NCBI GenBank assembly: GCA_021397835.1
Contig: JAJFZO010000049.1
Span: 7,011,001-7,075,000, forward strand
Direction: 5' to 3'
DNA length: 64,000 bases
Origin: Moringa oleifera
Taxonomy: Eukaryota; Streptophyta; Magnoliopsida; Brassicales; Moringaceae
The notes beneath the pieces are model-generated. The model was given only the letters and a program-made list of their open reading frames with translations. It was not told the origin of the DNA and made no database searches. A program made the translations under genes and the position numbers. Each line of letters opens with the position of its first letter. The first letter of the stretch is position 1. Shown piece by piece: positions 29,960 to 42,621 of the stretch.

Positions 29960-29989
<30 letters not shown>
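29960..29989. repeat. (GA)n microsatellite
   Basis: About 14 GA dinucleotides in an uninterrupted run. Confidence 0.9.
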
Positions 29990-29991
<2 letters not shown>

Positions 29992-30215
29992 TTAGCACAC
30001 CTCTAATGCTGCTTTATTGAATTATCTTTTGCACATTTGTAACAATTCTTTGTCATAAAGAGGAATAAACATAGTGAACCATTTTCAGGCCCAAATGAGA
30101 AAGTTCAGCTCTTGAATTTGCAAACCAGCAACCCAGCTACATCAAAGTACACAATCCATTCCTAAAGTTGAAAGTGGAACACGTTCCACTCGAAATAAAG
30201 GAAAACTGGATCAAG

Positions 30216-31418
30216 TCATTGGTGATTGCCTTCTTCTGAATTAGGGTCCTCACTGTTACTGATTTTACCGGACTTCAAATAACCAGTAAGCAAACCATGA
30301 CGTCCTACTAAAACAAGATCAAGAAGCTTTCTCCGCACGTTATAGACCGGATTTGGGTTGGCCAAACAGCCCCTCTCATATGCCTCTCTGAGAAACACAG
30401 TGTGTATCTTGCCCTTTGTTGACAAATAAAATATCCCTGGGTGATCCAAGAACAAGTCCCTTATGTTCAAATCAATTCCAAACCATTTCCTGAAATGACT
30501 GATTTTCTCCACCTCGACCATCTTCTCTACTGTCAAACTCAAGAATTCATGAACAACACTAACTGCATGTTTCTCTAGTCTCATAACTCCAGCCTTAGAC
30601 CTTTTCTTTTCACTCATCTCCTCATATGGACCCACATAAGGTAATCTCTGCCATTCCTTCACTTTAGCCCTGAAATTCTTGGTCAACCTCATTCCTGGTG
30701 GATAACCATGTTTAAAGCTAAACTGAAGTTCAGTTCTATCAACACTGCAGTCTTCCCGACAGCACTCCACCACCCTCCAATCCTCAACCGCAGCTGTAAA
30801 ATGCTTTCTAGTCATTTCATCAACCAGTTTCAAGACTTGAGTATTTGGCTCATTGCCATCAGAAAGTCTGAATATATGGGAGTTTTGGGATATTACCGAA
30901 TCTTCAAAATCGTCTGGCAACCCAAGTTCTCTCCAAACCTTAAAAATAGCACGGAGCGGCAAGGACTTAGAAACTGACATAGATAAAAGCTTAACCAAAC
31001 GATCTACAACAACAGGCAATGAAGCTTTGATAGCCTCAGCTTCTTGGCAGGAAATTTCAACAGCAGCATCAGTTAATCTGCAAAAGGGCTGGCACTTGAT
31101 TGGGTCATAGAAAATGTGGAAAATGTGTGGGTATTTACGGAGAAAAGAGGCGGCGCCACGGTTCAGGTGGAGCTTTTGGGAGAGCCTGGAGAGGAAATCA
31201 AGGGAGACTGATGGAGAATTGTTTGTGGGGTTTGCGAGGATGAGGTCTTGTATTGCAATGACTTTGAGAAGGTTTTTGTACTTGTCCATTAGTTTCTCAA
31301 ACGTTGGGTCCCGAGCTCTCGAGGCAACATACTGGGCAGAGGTCGTTTTCCACCGAACGGCTATGGCTGAGACATAATATGAGTGTCTCAAAATGGATTC
31401 CGCAATATGTGTTCTCAT
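30216..31418 (-). CDS. PORR-domain organelle RNA-binding protein (WTF-like)
   Basis: PORR (plant organelle RNA recognition, formerly DUF860) proteins bind group II introns and promote their splicing in mitochondria or plastids (family knowledge from WTF1 and WTF9). It is a single exon of 400 residues, typical of the family. The N-terminus is Arg/Ser-containing with no early acids beyond Glu7, like a mitochondrial presequence. The PORR domain spans about residues 35-365. Recognisable family blocks are LRKYPHIF, the FRLT block, VWRELGLPDDFEDS, LPYVGPYEE and the late HPGIFYLSTKGKIHTVFLREAY. The tail after residue 375 is low-complexity. I cannot assign it to a named WTF member, so no symbol is given. 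Confidence 0.92.
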   Translation of the reverse strand: MRTHIAESILRHSYYVSAIAVRWKTTSAQYVASRARDPTFEKLMDKYKNLLKVIAIQDLILANPTNNSPSVSLDFLSRLSQKLHLNRGAASFLRKYPHIFHIFYDPIKCQPFCRLTDAAVEISCQEAEAIKASLPVVVDRLVKLLSMSVSKSLPLRAIFKVWRELGLPDDFEDSVISQNSHIFRLSDGNEPNTQVLKLVDEMTRKHFTAAVEDWRVVECCREDCSVDRTELQFSFKHGYPPGMRLTKNFRAKVKEWQRLPYVGPYEEMSEKKRSKAGVMRLEKHAVSVVHEFLSLTVEKMVEVEKISHFRKWFGIDLNIRDLFLDHPGIFYLSTKGKIHTVFLREAYERGCLANPNPVYNVRRKLLDLVLVGRHGLLTGYLKSGKISNSEDPNSEEGNHQ

Positions 31419-32983
31419 TTTCTATGCGCAATTACGTCTGGTTTTTGCTCTTTAGTCTCAGACACGGCCGCACAGAGTTGGTCTGTCTTTGTGAACTTAT
31501 AGCAAACAACTAAGATGCAGAAAGTGTGGTGCATTGAAGTTTAAGTCCGTACCAAAACCACTCTAATACGAGACAATGAAACTGAAAGGATCAAAAGGAA
31601 AGACACCAGACAGTGAAATACCATCAAGTTCTTCACTTTTTAAACATTTCCCAGAAACAAACAGAGAGCCGGTTGGAGCTCTTCATGTACCTGATGGACC
31701 CAAAAGAGAATGCTCATCTAGCTCGACAAAAAGCCTCGCTCCCTTTTTCCATCTGTGGATTAAGCCGCTTCATGACTGTATTGGGTCTTTATAAAGAATC
31801 ATTCCTTTCTGCTTTCGTTTGCATAAGAGAAACAGAAAATGACGATGAGAGAGTATCTGATGGAAATAATGAGCAAAAACTTTCAAGAGAACTGATGTGC
31901 TAATTGTGAACTTGAGACCGGCATGACACCCGGATATAGTACCGGCTCTCCTTTCTCCTTGGGTCTCTTTCTTTGAGGGAAAACAGTAAGGTTTTTCGTC
32001 CTCAGTTCTGAAACCTGTGATTAACTGTTACCGACCATGTTTCCTGATGAGTTAAGCTTAAATTAAGGAAGCAAGCTTCAGAGGCTGCAATATATAGGTT
32101 GAAACCCCATCTGTAAATTGAAGAGGGTTTCTTTGTCAGACCAGTTTTGCTGGCTGATTTCTTATTCCTTGATAGATTGTTGACTGGATCCTTACAGACA
32201 AATCTCTCATTTTTGCTTTTCACTTGTTTCTTAGAAATGAAGATCATCCACTTCAATACCAATTCTACTTTTACAAATATTCAACTATAAATTGAACCTG
32301 TTTTCTCTATCACACCACAACCAAATTACCCACTTTGATTCCAGATAGTCATTTTAATGACTTTGATCTGCAAATTGAACCTGGCTTCTCTTTTAAGACT
32401 GCAATTCCAGTCTGAGTACTTGGTATGCGGTAGTACTTGCAACTTCAAGTAATTGAGTCTGAGAGATAAGTAGATTGTTGACATGATTCCAGCAACAGAA
32501 TGATTCTGCAAAATCTGTCTAGGGTTTTAAGTCCTTGCTAGGTAGAAATGGGATGATAAAGAGGCAGCAGAAGGTCAAAAGATACAAACCAATGATTCAA
32601 GATTTGGAAAGTAAAGAAACTACAAAGAGGGAAAAGGTTCAAATCAGCCACTGGCAAATTAAGCAGAGTTTTAGTTCCGTGCAGATGAAGACAAATTCAC
32701 ATTCAGAAATGAACTCTGAACCTCTGAATCACGCGAGTTATCAGTAAACCAACTGAAAACCTGAGGAAGTTTATGAAAGTTTGCTGCTTCCTGTCTCCAT
32801 TTCTTTCTTGTCTGATGTTTGCCTGATTTCAGGTATATTGTATCATTATCATACGAAAAATAAATATACACAAGAAAGTACATGCTGAACAAAACCATCA
32901 TAACAGATAGAGAAGATGTACCTTATGCTCAAAGTTTCAGATGCTGAGATTGCATCATCGATAGAACTCTGGTTCGAATGAAT
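31419..32983. other. spacer between PORR promoter side and PMP22 3' end
   Basis: No credible gene is seen. Short open frames on both strands lack family features. Three loosely similar segments around aaattgaa and ttctct occur near 32111, 32284 and 32368. Confidence 0.4.
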
Positions 32984-35469
32984 CTACTTGCTCATAGTTG
33001 AAGATAAGCAGAAGTTCCAAAATATGGAGCCCATGGACATGAAAGCAACACGGGCTTGAAGAGGGACCACCCTGTAAAAGTGGATGAGCAAAATTAAGGT
33101 ACCCAATTATTGAACTAGTTTTTAATGCATAAGGAATTATGACTTTCATAACCTCTAATCATCCTGGCTCAACTAAATCCTGGAAATAGGGGCCTAATAA
33201 CTGTCTGGCATCAAGATAATAGTCAAGGTACAGCACCGGTTCTCTCATATTTCTGGGGTTAAGTATCCCATTAGAACATCATAATTCTTGAGCATTTGTT
33301 GGTAACATGCATTCAAAAAATTTGTGGGCCTTGTCCACAATATCAATAAGCAACACTGTCTTTTTTTCTTGTTCCAACTGAAAAAAAAAAAAAAAAAACC
33401 TAGCACTAAGATCTAAATTAAGAAGTTTGGTCGTTGGAGGTGAGTTAACATATATATATATATATATATTATATTGTCTCCTATCACTAGACTTAGAGGA
33501 ATTGCTCATATTTCTCATGCCAAAGCCTAACAAATCATCTTCAGAGAAAGATAAATAGATCTAGAGAGAGAGAGAGAGATACCAAAAATTCAATACACTA
33601 ACAGGTATCCAGAATCTAAATCCTGCATAAAAGTAATTGTCAAAATGTTAAAATTACAAAAAGCCATACCACAATATCAAGACAATAGAAAGATTGCTCC
33701 AAAAGAGGCACATACCAAACAGAAGCGTTGGAAGAGCATCTTTCTGATACTTTTTTGTAAGCTGTGAGAGATTGCCTTGCCATAAGTTGTTCCAAGCAAA
33801 TACAACAGCAATCACACATGGACCAAGCACTATTTGGTTCAACAGAACCTGAGAGGAACAAAGTTTTTAAGTAACTTCGGAACCAAGAGGGACTATGAGC
33901 CACCTAGATCATTTTGTTGTTGAAAGTCAAATGAGAAACCAAAGAATTGTACCTTCAACATTATATTCTTCACTGTTTGCTTTGGTAAACACTGATCAAG
34001 ATATTGGTACCATGCATATGAACCAGGGCCATACAAAAGAAACCCATATGAAGTCATCCGCAGGGCACGCAGCAAATCATGGTCCAAAAGAATGGTCCCC
34101 ATTTCATCCTAAGGATCAATACTCAACGTCAACACAGGGACTCATTACTACTTAGGTAGAAAGAAGCTGTAACTTAATGTCATACAAAAATTAATTAAAT
34201 AGGATTGATATTGGTAGAATTTTCCTCTGGCACTAAATAATATGGCAAATAAAATGAGATCATGCATTTTATTAGTGAGAAATTACATGAACATGCACTA
34301 TAATGATCTTCCAGTTGACTGTGACTTGTACTTCTTGCCAAAAGGACAAAACACAGTATCATACAATTCAGCATCTAGAACCAAGCTACACTAATCAGTG
34401 AAAACACAAGAACCAAGAACCAGTGGTTGGTGTGACATGTTCAACTAGTTCCAGAATATGTGAGTTAGACCCTGGTAAATTAAACAGCTATTAACTAAGT
34501 TCTAGATATTAGTACTAAGAAACATATGTTAGTTAACATCCCCATGCCTGATAAGAACTGAGGAGTTGCTTTTATTGCCCCATGCCTGATAATTCATGAA
34601 CTCCTTAAGCTTCAAATTTTATCCTTTTCTACACCATTCATAAAATCCATTAATCAACTCCTTATGTCAGGTAAATCCGGACAAGATAGCTTTCGGCTAT
34701 GGCTATCTCAATCATTGGAGTATCATGGGTGGTCGCAGGTTCAGCTGCAAAAATAGATTTGGGGCTGGTTGAGGATACACCTCGAAGGAGGCTAGCAAAG
34801 CAATTAGTTTGATACACATTGTCTATGATTTCAGCAATTTGGAGTCAGAGTTGGCAAAGGACCATTTTAACAGTCTCTTGGCTACCAAAAAGAGTATGGC
34901 AAAAGGCAAAAATGCTCCTAGAACAGAAATTATTAAAGATTAAACTACCTGTGCTCACGAGAAGAAATTACAGGACGAAAAACTAAAGAAGAAAAAAAAA
35001 CAAATAAACCAAAAAAAAAAAAAAAAAGAAAGGCTCAGTTGGACTAGCTTAATTTCATCAACTAAAGAAACAAAATCCGGACTTTACAGCCTTTTCATGT
35101 TTACCACACTTCCTCAAGAACCGCACAGACCACAAGTGAAAATACCCAGAGAACAAAAAGAAAAAGGGAAAAAGAGAAGAAATATTGAGAACTAACCTTA
35201 TCCAAGTCACCAGCATCGGAGGGGGAGTGGTTCTTAAGAGCATTTCTCTTTCTCCAGCGCTCAGTTAACTGAGCGATTGTATCACCGGTTAGAGCGAGCG
35301 AAGCCGCCGTCACGGCTTGCTTGAAGGGGAAACGGTAACCGGCTCCCCCTGTCACCTCGACGGAATCGGAGGATTTGGAATTAGATCTTTTACTCGAAGA
35401 ATCAAACGGTTTCCTTTTCCCCTGCGGAATGTTCCAACCCCAGAGGCCGCCATTGCCTAGTGCTTCCAT
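32984..35469 (-). CDS. Mpv17/PMP22-family membrane protein (At2g42770-like)
   Basis: Small multi-span protein of peroxisomal, mitochondrial or plastid membranes, with channel-like roles proposed for the family. Exons on the minus strand: 35197-35469, 33953-34108, 33716-33848, 33583-33622 (40 nt) and 32984-33071, all GT-AG with compatible phases, giving 229 residues. Visible family signature: YRFPFKQAVTAASLALTGD, then YGPGSYAWYQYLD, then FAWNNLWQG, then FRFWIPVSVLNFWVVPLQ, and the end VAFMSMGSIFWNF. The start at 35469 is chosen because MEALGNGG matches the remembered length of relatives; the open frame runs 39 codons further upstream, so a longer start is not excluded. Exons 4 and 5 are too short for simple ORF calling. 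Organelle location is not resolved. Confidence 0.88.
33441..33470. repeat. (TA)n microsatellite
   Basis: About ten TA units in the last intron of the Mpv17/PMP22 gene. Confidence 0.85.
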
Positions 35470-36808
35470 TCGACAATATTCTTTGTACCACCCAACCACT
35501 GCGCGTTCAGTATTCCATTTCACAACACTCACCTGTAACCAGTGACCACTATTACGATGCCGTTTGGTTGTCAAGAAAGGAGGCACTTGCAGTCGTTAGA
35601 ATAAATTAAGGATATTAAATTTACATTTGTTAAAAATTTAAATAAATATAAAAAAACCTTCAACTATATCTGAATTTTAATTTAAACACTCAAATTACAA
35701 TTTATTTGATTTTGTATTTAAAATTTTAATTTAGTTTAATAGTTAAAATTTTTATATAATAAAATTTTATTTTAAAAATATTTTAATAATAAAAATATCA
35801 TTAATTTTTTAATAATAATTTAAATAAAAGTTTAAATTAAACCCAACTAAAACTTTAAATGTAAAACTGAATCAAGTGCGTTTGAGTTTAAATTAAAATT
35901 TAATTAAAGTTCATAATATTTTAATATTTATCCTTAAAATTTTTACATAATTTTTTTAAATACAAGTATAATATGATTAATTGAAAATAAATTAAATAAA
36001 ATCATTTGTTATAAGAACAATTCAGTGGAATTATCAAAAAGGTGCCTGCATATAATCTTAATTTTATTAATTAATCAAATTTATTAAATTATAAAATTTG
36101 TGGACAGAGAATCTTCATTCATTGCACATCTGGTTATCTTTATTATTTATTATTTTGTTATATTGAATTTTTTTAAATGATATGAAAAATGTTTTGACTT
36201 TTAAGTAAAATTTACATATAAAAATTAAAGTTTTACATATTATTTGTTGAGTTGATTTTGAAGTAATGGAAATCTCTGATTACATTCAAATTGAGAGTTC
36301 AATTAAAAGATGGTGTGAGGGAAAATACAATGATGATTGAATCAAACCTCTATTAATTTCCTGGATCCTTCATGCTAATTGCTAGGTTGGTACTAGTGTC
36401 GGGTATGAAAATGGGGAAGATTGAAAAACGGGAGACTTGGTGATGTCCGATACAATTCGCTATGTCCAACGCACAGGCACGCAGTTCACTGAAGTAAATC
36501 AATATTTGTTGGCTTCGTGTCCGAGTTTCAAACACGCGTGCTTTTCCATGGCGCATACTTAGCAGTTTTCCCTGTAACCAAGCACAGAAATGGACTGTTT
36601 CATACCATTGACAAAAGCGAGGCCCTTTTGGGCTTGACTTCATGTTAACCGTGAGAACTCTAGTGATTACATGCTTTGTTTCTTAAGTGGGCTTTTGTGC
36701 TCCAGTGTTCTTTTGTGGGTTGTTGCGGCTCTTCGTCTTCCTTACAAGGGAAACCACTAGTTTTACCAGCTGACCCAGAAGAGAAAACCTTGATTTTCCG
36801 TTGCCATT
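35470..36808. other. divergent intergenic region between Mpv17/PMP22 and F-box gene 1
   Basis: The two genes are divergent, so this interval holds both promoters. About 35600-36250 is strongly AT-rich and includes dispersed AT-repeat sequence. No gene is seen. Confidence 0.5.
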
Positions 36809-39800
36809 ATGTCTTTTCTCTTTCATTACCTTACCAAAAAGCTAATTGCAAGAAAGCACAGAAAACCCATTAAAAGAAGAAGGAAGTCTCTTGAATCAGC
36901 GCCACAAAATCCTCATAACCAGTATATACAACAAGCAGAAAGAGAAAAACAACGCCAGCAACAAGAGCAAGTATCGGCGTGCCCATTTCACATACTGGAC
37001 CTGCCAAGCCACATTCTCATTGACATTTTGTCTAGGCTCCCTGTCAAGTCAATCTTGATTTGCAGGTGCGTATGTGAAACCTGGCGTTCTTTAATTGCAG
37101 ACCCTCATTTTACTACACTCCGCTTGGATAGAGCAGATGTTGAAATCTTTCTTCGAACTGATTCCGCGAATGGTTTCTCGAGAACTCTTCACTTGGTTGA
37201 TCTTGAAAGTCTTCTCGCTTCTGTTCCTCCGTTTGATCTGTTTGATGAACGAGAGACTAAAGTAAATATGCGATTTGCACTTCCTAAACACAATGGAAAA
37301 TATAAGAAACATGGGTTTGGAAAACGTGAGTACTGTGTTGTGAACTCCTGTAATGGGTTCATCTGTTTGCGCAAAAATCCTGCTAAAAGTCCTTGTATTA
37401 TTTGCAACCCTATTACTGGTGAGTTTGTAACCATTCCAAAACCCGAAAAGGACCAGAGTATCAGGAGCACAATCGTCTCTGGGTTTGGCTGCAGTTCATG
37501 GAGTAAGGAGTACAAGGTCGTGCGATTGGCTTTCCGGGATTCAGCAGCCAATAACCCAACTGGTCGAGTAGCTGAAGTATATACACTTGGCACCGCTTCG
37601 TGGAGAACTGCTGGTTGTTTTCCAAAGGGCACAACTCAGGGTTGGTCTGCTACCTATTTCAATGGAGCTATTCATTGGCTTTGCGATGATGAAGGTCCAG
37701 ATTTTATCATGGCTTTTGACTTTGAGGATGAGCATTTCAGTATGATTTTACCACCCCTTCACTTCGGCCAGGAGCAAAAGGTTTTTTCGAGGTTATATCA
37801 AATGAGCATGGGAGTATTGGGAGGTTGCCTTTTCGTATGTGACAATACTTTCCTTGCTCACTTTGACATTTGGGTGATGAAGGACTACGGTGTCCAAGAT
37901 TCTTGGACTAAATTGCTTTCCATTGACTTCTTGAGATATGGCCACTGTAAACCAATTAAACAACTTGAGAATGGAGATTTGGTTTTGATCTATGATGAAT
38001 ATTGGTTGGTCTTGTATAAACCCGAGGAAAAACATTTCAGAATTTTCAGGATACGTGAAGCTGAGGTGGTTGTATTTGAACCAATTGCTTATTTTCCAAG
38101 CTTTACTTCACTCAAGCATGCTGCTAATGGAGATAATCTGAAGGTGCAAAATGTCAAATCAAGGTAACTATCTGTAGCATTGGAGGTCAATCATGCTCTT
38201 ATTATTCACTTGGTTGTTGATTTGTGCTCTACAATTTGAATGGATGGATATAGTCGATTAATATTGTTCAAATGCCAACCATATGGGTCCTTTCAAAATG
38301 GTTTCTCTTGAGGTGGGAAATTCATCATATCTTGATGCTTACGTGCTTTGTACTATTTAACTGAATTCTGATAGCTTTTGTTCATTGAGATGTTTCTTGA
38401 TGCTTGAATAGCTACTCATCATTAATTGACATGTCCAGCCATGAAACATATTGTTCTTTTTCAATTTTCATTTCCTATCTGTCGTGTCTTCTCTGCAAGG
38501 GGATCTAATAGTTGCTAATGGTTTTGGGATTTTTGATATAAGATCATTTAGGGTTAAATTAAAGTGTACTAGTTGATTTGTATCACAAAGCACTTAGCTG
38601 TCTTGTGGTATGTAAATCTTATACTGCAAGAACCATTTAAGCAAGGACTATGCCATTTCTTATAAACTGCCTGTATGATTATGCTCTTGTATATAACATG
38701 GAAGATTAATAAGATAAAGTATAAAAAAGTCAATTTTCTCAAAGGGCACTGCCAACCACAAGTGATCAACCGCGCACCTGCATCACTAATGTTATTGTCA
38801 AAGAGCAACACCTGATTATCATCATTGTATCACCTTCTCTTTACCTCTCCTTGTAGAAACCCTGGATCCTGTTAAATATCCCCATAAAGTCTTATTCAAC
38901 AGCCAATCCCGTGGCTAAAACATTTTTTTTGTCTTGATAGATCAATCTTTGTTGTAGCTCTCTTTGCCAAGTAGTCTGTCTTTTGGAGGAATCTGCAAAA
39001 CCTACAGTTTCCCTATGATCATTTCCTCCTCACCTCTGGACCTCAATGTCCTTACTGCTGTTTGTATTCCTTCTTCTCTCTTTTAGTCTATGTTAAATGA
39101 TGCACGAGAATCAACTTCAATCCCTTCTAGCTGACCAAATATGAAGCATTTTAGTTGCAGTGAATCTCTTTCGACTGGCTGAATTTACTAATCTGAGGTC
39201 CAATTAAAACCATGTGAAGACTTTCAAGAGGGCGAGAATGAGTGAGATCAAGTCAAGGCCAGACACTTGAAGGAGAAGATGGGGAGTTCTCAGGCAATCA
39301 AAATTTTGTACATCCTTCAGCCCATAAAAAGATGACTGGTGCATCCTGGATGGGAAATCTTTTGTTGTAATTGTGCCTACTTGATGCTTCTTCTTCCCAT
39401 TCTCTTCTGAATTTTGATAGCTTTCTACATCCTAGGAATTTGGTTTGTCATTATCGAAAATCTGCACTGGCCCTCAGGCACTAAGATTGACAAAATAGCA
39501 GTTTATGTAGGAGCTCTTCCACTAGATGATTTTGTATAGATTGTCATTCCAGAGCACTCTGTTCCTGTTACAGTTACTGCAAATAAATGATAACCAACAG
39601 AATGTTATAACCACTATCACCCAGAATATCGTCACTCGACATGGCTGCAGCCTGCTACAGCTACCTTATGAAAACATCAAAGTTAGTGACCACCTCACTA
39701 ATTCTGAAAGCAGTATCCTTATGCACATGATACCTTCTCTCTGTTTGCTTTACATTTTCTTCAGGTGTGTGGATCTTGGCTGTGAATATTCCACACCTTT

Positions 39801-40519
39801 CTTTTTGTCAAAGAAAGGGAACCTCTTCTTTTTACAAGTTCAACAGTTGCTGGTAACTGATATCGAGGCATATGCATAGATATATGAATGTTAGCTTGTT
39901 GCGCATTTGTATGCAAGTATGTTGTGTTTACCTCCTCCTAGTTTCATTCTTGAGATTCAAAAGGCTTAATGTATTCTTGACATTTCCATTAAATTTTTTT
40001 GAGTCTTCTTTGACCACTATCCGTTAGACTCTGATTCAGATTGTTCCTGAGTAGTAACTGGATAATTTATTGGCCGAAAAAATATTAGAACTAGATCGCT
40101 TTGCACAAATGGATCTAGGACTTCTATTTCTCTGTTTTGGGTAGAAAATTTACAAAAACAATAATTTAGTTGTTAAAATTTGGTCATTCCTTACCTTTTA
40201 AGTCATCCTTGGTATCTTTCCATGTCTATCAAAGAGGAAGTTCCTCAATTTCATTTGCTAAAATTTGATGGAATCAAGTTCCTTATTTGCTCTTCTCTGC
40301 AATAATGCAGAGATACTACAATGGTAAAACTGAACTTAGGAGGACTCGAAATGGACTCTTGGTCTTTCTGTCTTCATCAGCTCTTTGTACTAATCCCCAA
40401 CGTTGGTTTACCTTTGTTTGCACAGGTGGGATGAGTCTGAGTTGTGGGAAGAGGCAGAATCTCTTTCTCTTGCGGAAGAAAGCAAGCTTGGAATGGAAGC
40501 TTTATTAACCTTTTGGTGA
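36809..40519 (+). CDS. F-box protein with FBA-type C-terminal domain, two exons
   Basis: Substrate receptor of an SCF ubiquitin ligase (family role). Exon 1 36809-38163 and proposed exon 2 40426-40519 give 482 residues. The N-terminal 55 residues are basic and Gln-rich. The F-box spans about 62-106 (ILDLPSHILIDILSRLPVKS). An F-box-associated beta-propeller-like domain follows (CNGFICLRK, ICNPITGEFV, NGAIHWLCDD, FDIWVMKDYG). The unspliced frame stops at 38167, but that stop lies inside a strong donor (TCAAG|GTAACT). The acceptor TTTGCACAG at 40417-40425 resumes in the same phase with WDESELWEEAESLSLAEESK and ends TFW-stop. If exon 2 is not used the protein is 452 residues. It resembles Arabidopsis At3g07870-type F-box proteins. 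Confidence 0.85.
38164..40425 (+). other. proposed long intron of F-box gene 1
   Basis: 2.26 kb bounded by GTAACT and TTTGCACAG. It contains only short open frames with no family similarity. It is an intron only if the distal exon at 40426 is real; otherwise it is 3' UTR and spacer. Confidence 0.5.
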
Positions 40520-41027
40520 GATGGTAGTGATTCCATTTAAGCTTTCACATGGGAAAGAAGATTTTTTGAGAATGGACAAGGAAGAAAAATGGTGAGGCTG
40601 AAGTTTTTAAGCAAAGATACAATCCGACTTCATGGATGCCCTGCAACTTTGTTTTGCCTAGCTCCTGCTAGTTTGATATGTAGGATACCCCATAGATTAT
40701 AGTATGAAACCTCTCAGTTGTATATGAAAGGAAGATTTTAAGAAGAGAACCCTCACTGGTGTGAGTTGTTGGATGCCTGAGAAATTTGTTTTGTTGCCCT
40801 CTGGCTAGTTAGTCTTGAGTTGTTTGTGAGGGAAGACTGAAGTCTAAGATTAGTTGTGTATAAGATGATCACCTCTCTCAATCATAGCTTGAATTTACAT
40901 GGAGATCCTGCATTAAAAAACATTGTAAGCTCTTTAACTTTCAAGGATAATTATTATTTTAATTAATAATGCTCACATAATTTTTTTTTAAAAGTGTGCA
41001 TAAAATATAATGATAAATATAGTAAAA

Positions 41028-41117
41028 AAATTAAAGTAAAAAATCATATACAATTTTGAAATTTATTTTATAAAAATTAAAGTAAAAAATCATATACAAT
41101 TTTGAAATTTATTTTAT
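41028..41117. repeat. 46-bp direct duplication
   Basis: A block containing ttaaagtaaaaaatcatata and then caattttgaaatttatttta occurs twice with an offset of 46 bases and no visible differences. This points to a recent duplication in old AT-rich sequence. Confidence 0.85.
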
Positions 41118-42596
41118 GTTATTAAATAATTAAAAAATTAAAGATATTTAAATTAAAAATTTTATATAACGAATTTTGATTTAATTTTTTTATAAATGTA
41201 ATAAAATTTCAAGTTATCATGAGAACATTTTAAGTATTAAAAAAATGTATTTTGAAATTTAGGGTATCAAAATTTTGTAAAGCTTACAAAATAAATCTTA
41301 CATATTTTTTTTTTCAAATTTAAAGAATGGATTTAAAATGGAGTGACGAATCATTTGAGCTATTTTTGAAATATTTTAACAATAAAATTAATTTTAATTT
41401 CTTATAAATATTCGAGTTTATATTTAATTTATATTAAATTAATAAATTTAATTTAATTTATCACTTTTTAAATATGAGAATGAGTTTGATTGATAATATT
41501 GGATAAATATTAGAGTTTTATATAACTTTTATGAAAATTATATCAATTTACTTTTAAATTTAAGTTTTGATATATAAATTGATTTAAATTTATATTTAAA
41601 TTTTTAATTTTGATGAAATTCAAAAAATTGAAAATTTTAAAGATAAATTCAAAATAAAAGGAAAAAAAAATGGGAAGAAAGAGAGAAATGAAGGGTAATT
41701 GATAAACAAATAAAATAAAAGTTTTTGTTTTTCTGTATTTTTTTGGTTTTTATTATTTATTTTTAATAAATATTATTTATATTATTTATATTATTTGTTA
41801 AAATTAAATTAATTAATATAATAAAATTTAAGACAATATCACATTTTAAAATCCTAAAATTTATCACAACAAAAAAAAAAAAAGAGTTTTCTTCAATGTT
41901 ATTTTTTTATTATTCTAAAAATGTGAAGAATGAGATGTAAAAAAATATAAATACCTTTTCTTCATAATTTTTGAATCGATTTTGTAGAGAACCTTGAAGA
42001 AATTTTTTTTAATAACAATTTATTATATATATTTTTACCAATATATAGAAAAATATGAAAAAATAATTAAATATCAATTTATAATTATTAAATAATTTAC
42101 TAAAATAATATTTAATTATCTAAAATTTATTTTTTATAAGTGTTAAATAATCATAAAGAAATATTATCATATTAATTAATTATATTGTTTTAAATTAAAA
42201 TTTATTGTTATTTTAAATAAAATATTTCTTTACGATTGATAAAAACATTACACAATAATAATTTAAATAAAAATAATTAATAAATATATGATATAAAATA
42301 ATATTAATTAATAAATAATAATTTTACAAGTACATAATAATAATTTCATAATTACAAAATATTAATTTTTTAAATAAAAATAAAAATATAAAAGTCATAA
42401 AATTACGAAATTATAATTGGCATACATAAACCAAAATATAAATGTACATCAATTTTAATCTAATACACCAAATTTATCAAAACTTACAAACTAACATATT
42501 AGTAAACCTATCCATTTTATGTTAAGTGTACCCATTTCAATAACACACCATCATACACAAACTAACAAAATCATCATATTTATGCTTTGCTGAAGT

Positions 42597-42621
42597 AATT
42601 TATTATTATTATTATTATTAA
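42597..42621. repeat. (TTA)n microsatellite
   Basis: Seven or eight perfect TTA units. Confidence 0.85.

Larger units (their letters stand above)
27577..30215. other. spacer between RING-H2 and PORR genes
   Basis: No confident protein-coding gene is seen. It contains a possible terminal exon on the minus strand (28011-28130), a 62-bp minisatellite (28329-28580), AT-rich sequence near 28850-29110 and a (GA)n run at 29960-29989. The PORR 3' UTR presumably enters from the right. Confidence 0.4.

Noticed and set aside
35470..35586. longer N-terminus for the Mpv17/PMP22 protein
   Set aside because: The frame is open, but the shorter start gives the family-typical length and N-terminal sequence. 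The upstream stretch contains an acceptor-like site and is probably leader.
36353..36643. 96-codon minus-strand frame upstream of F-box gene 1
   Set aside because: No domain, no close Kozak context, and it overlaps the expected promoter region of the F-box gene.
39526..39879. 117-codon plus-strand frame
   Set aside because: It is inside the proposed F-box intron and has no recognisable motif, and no splice sites in phase connect it to the F-box exon.
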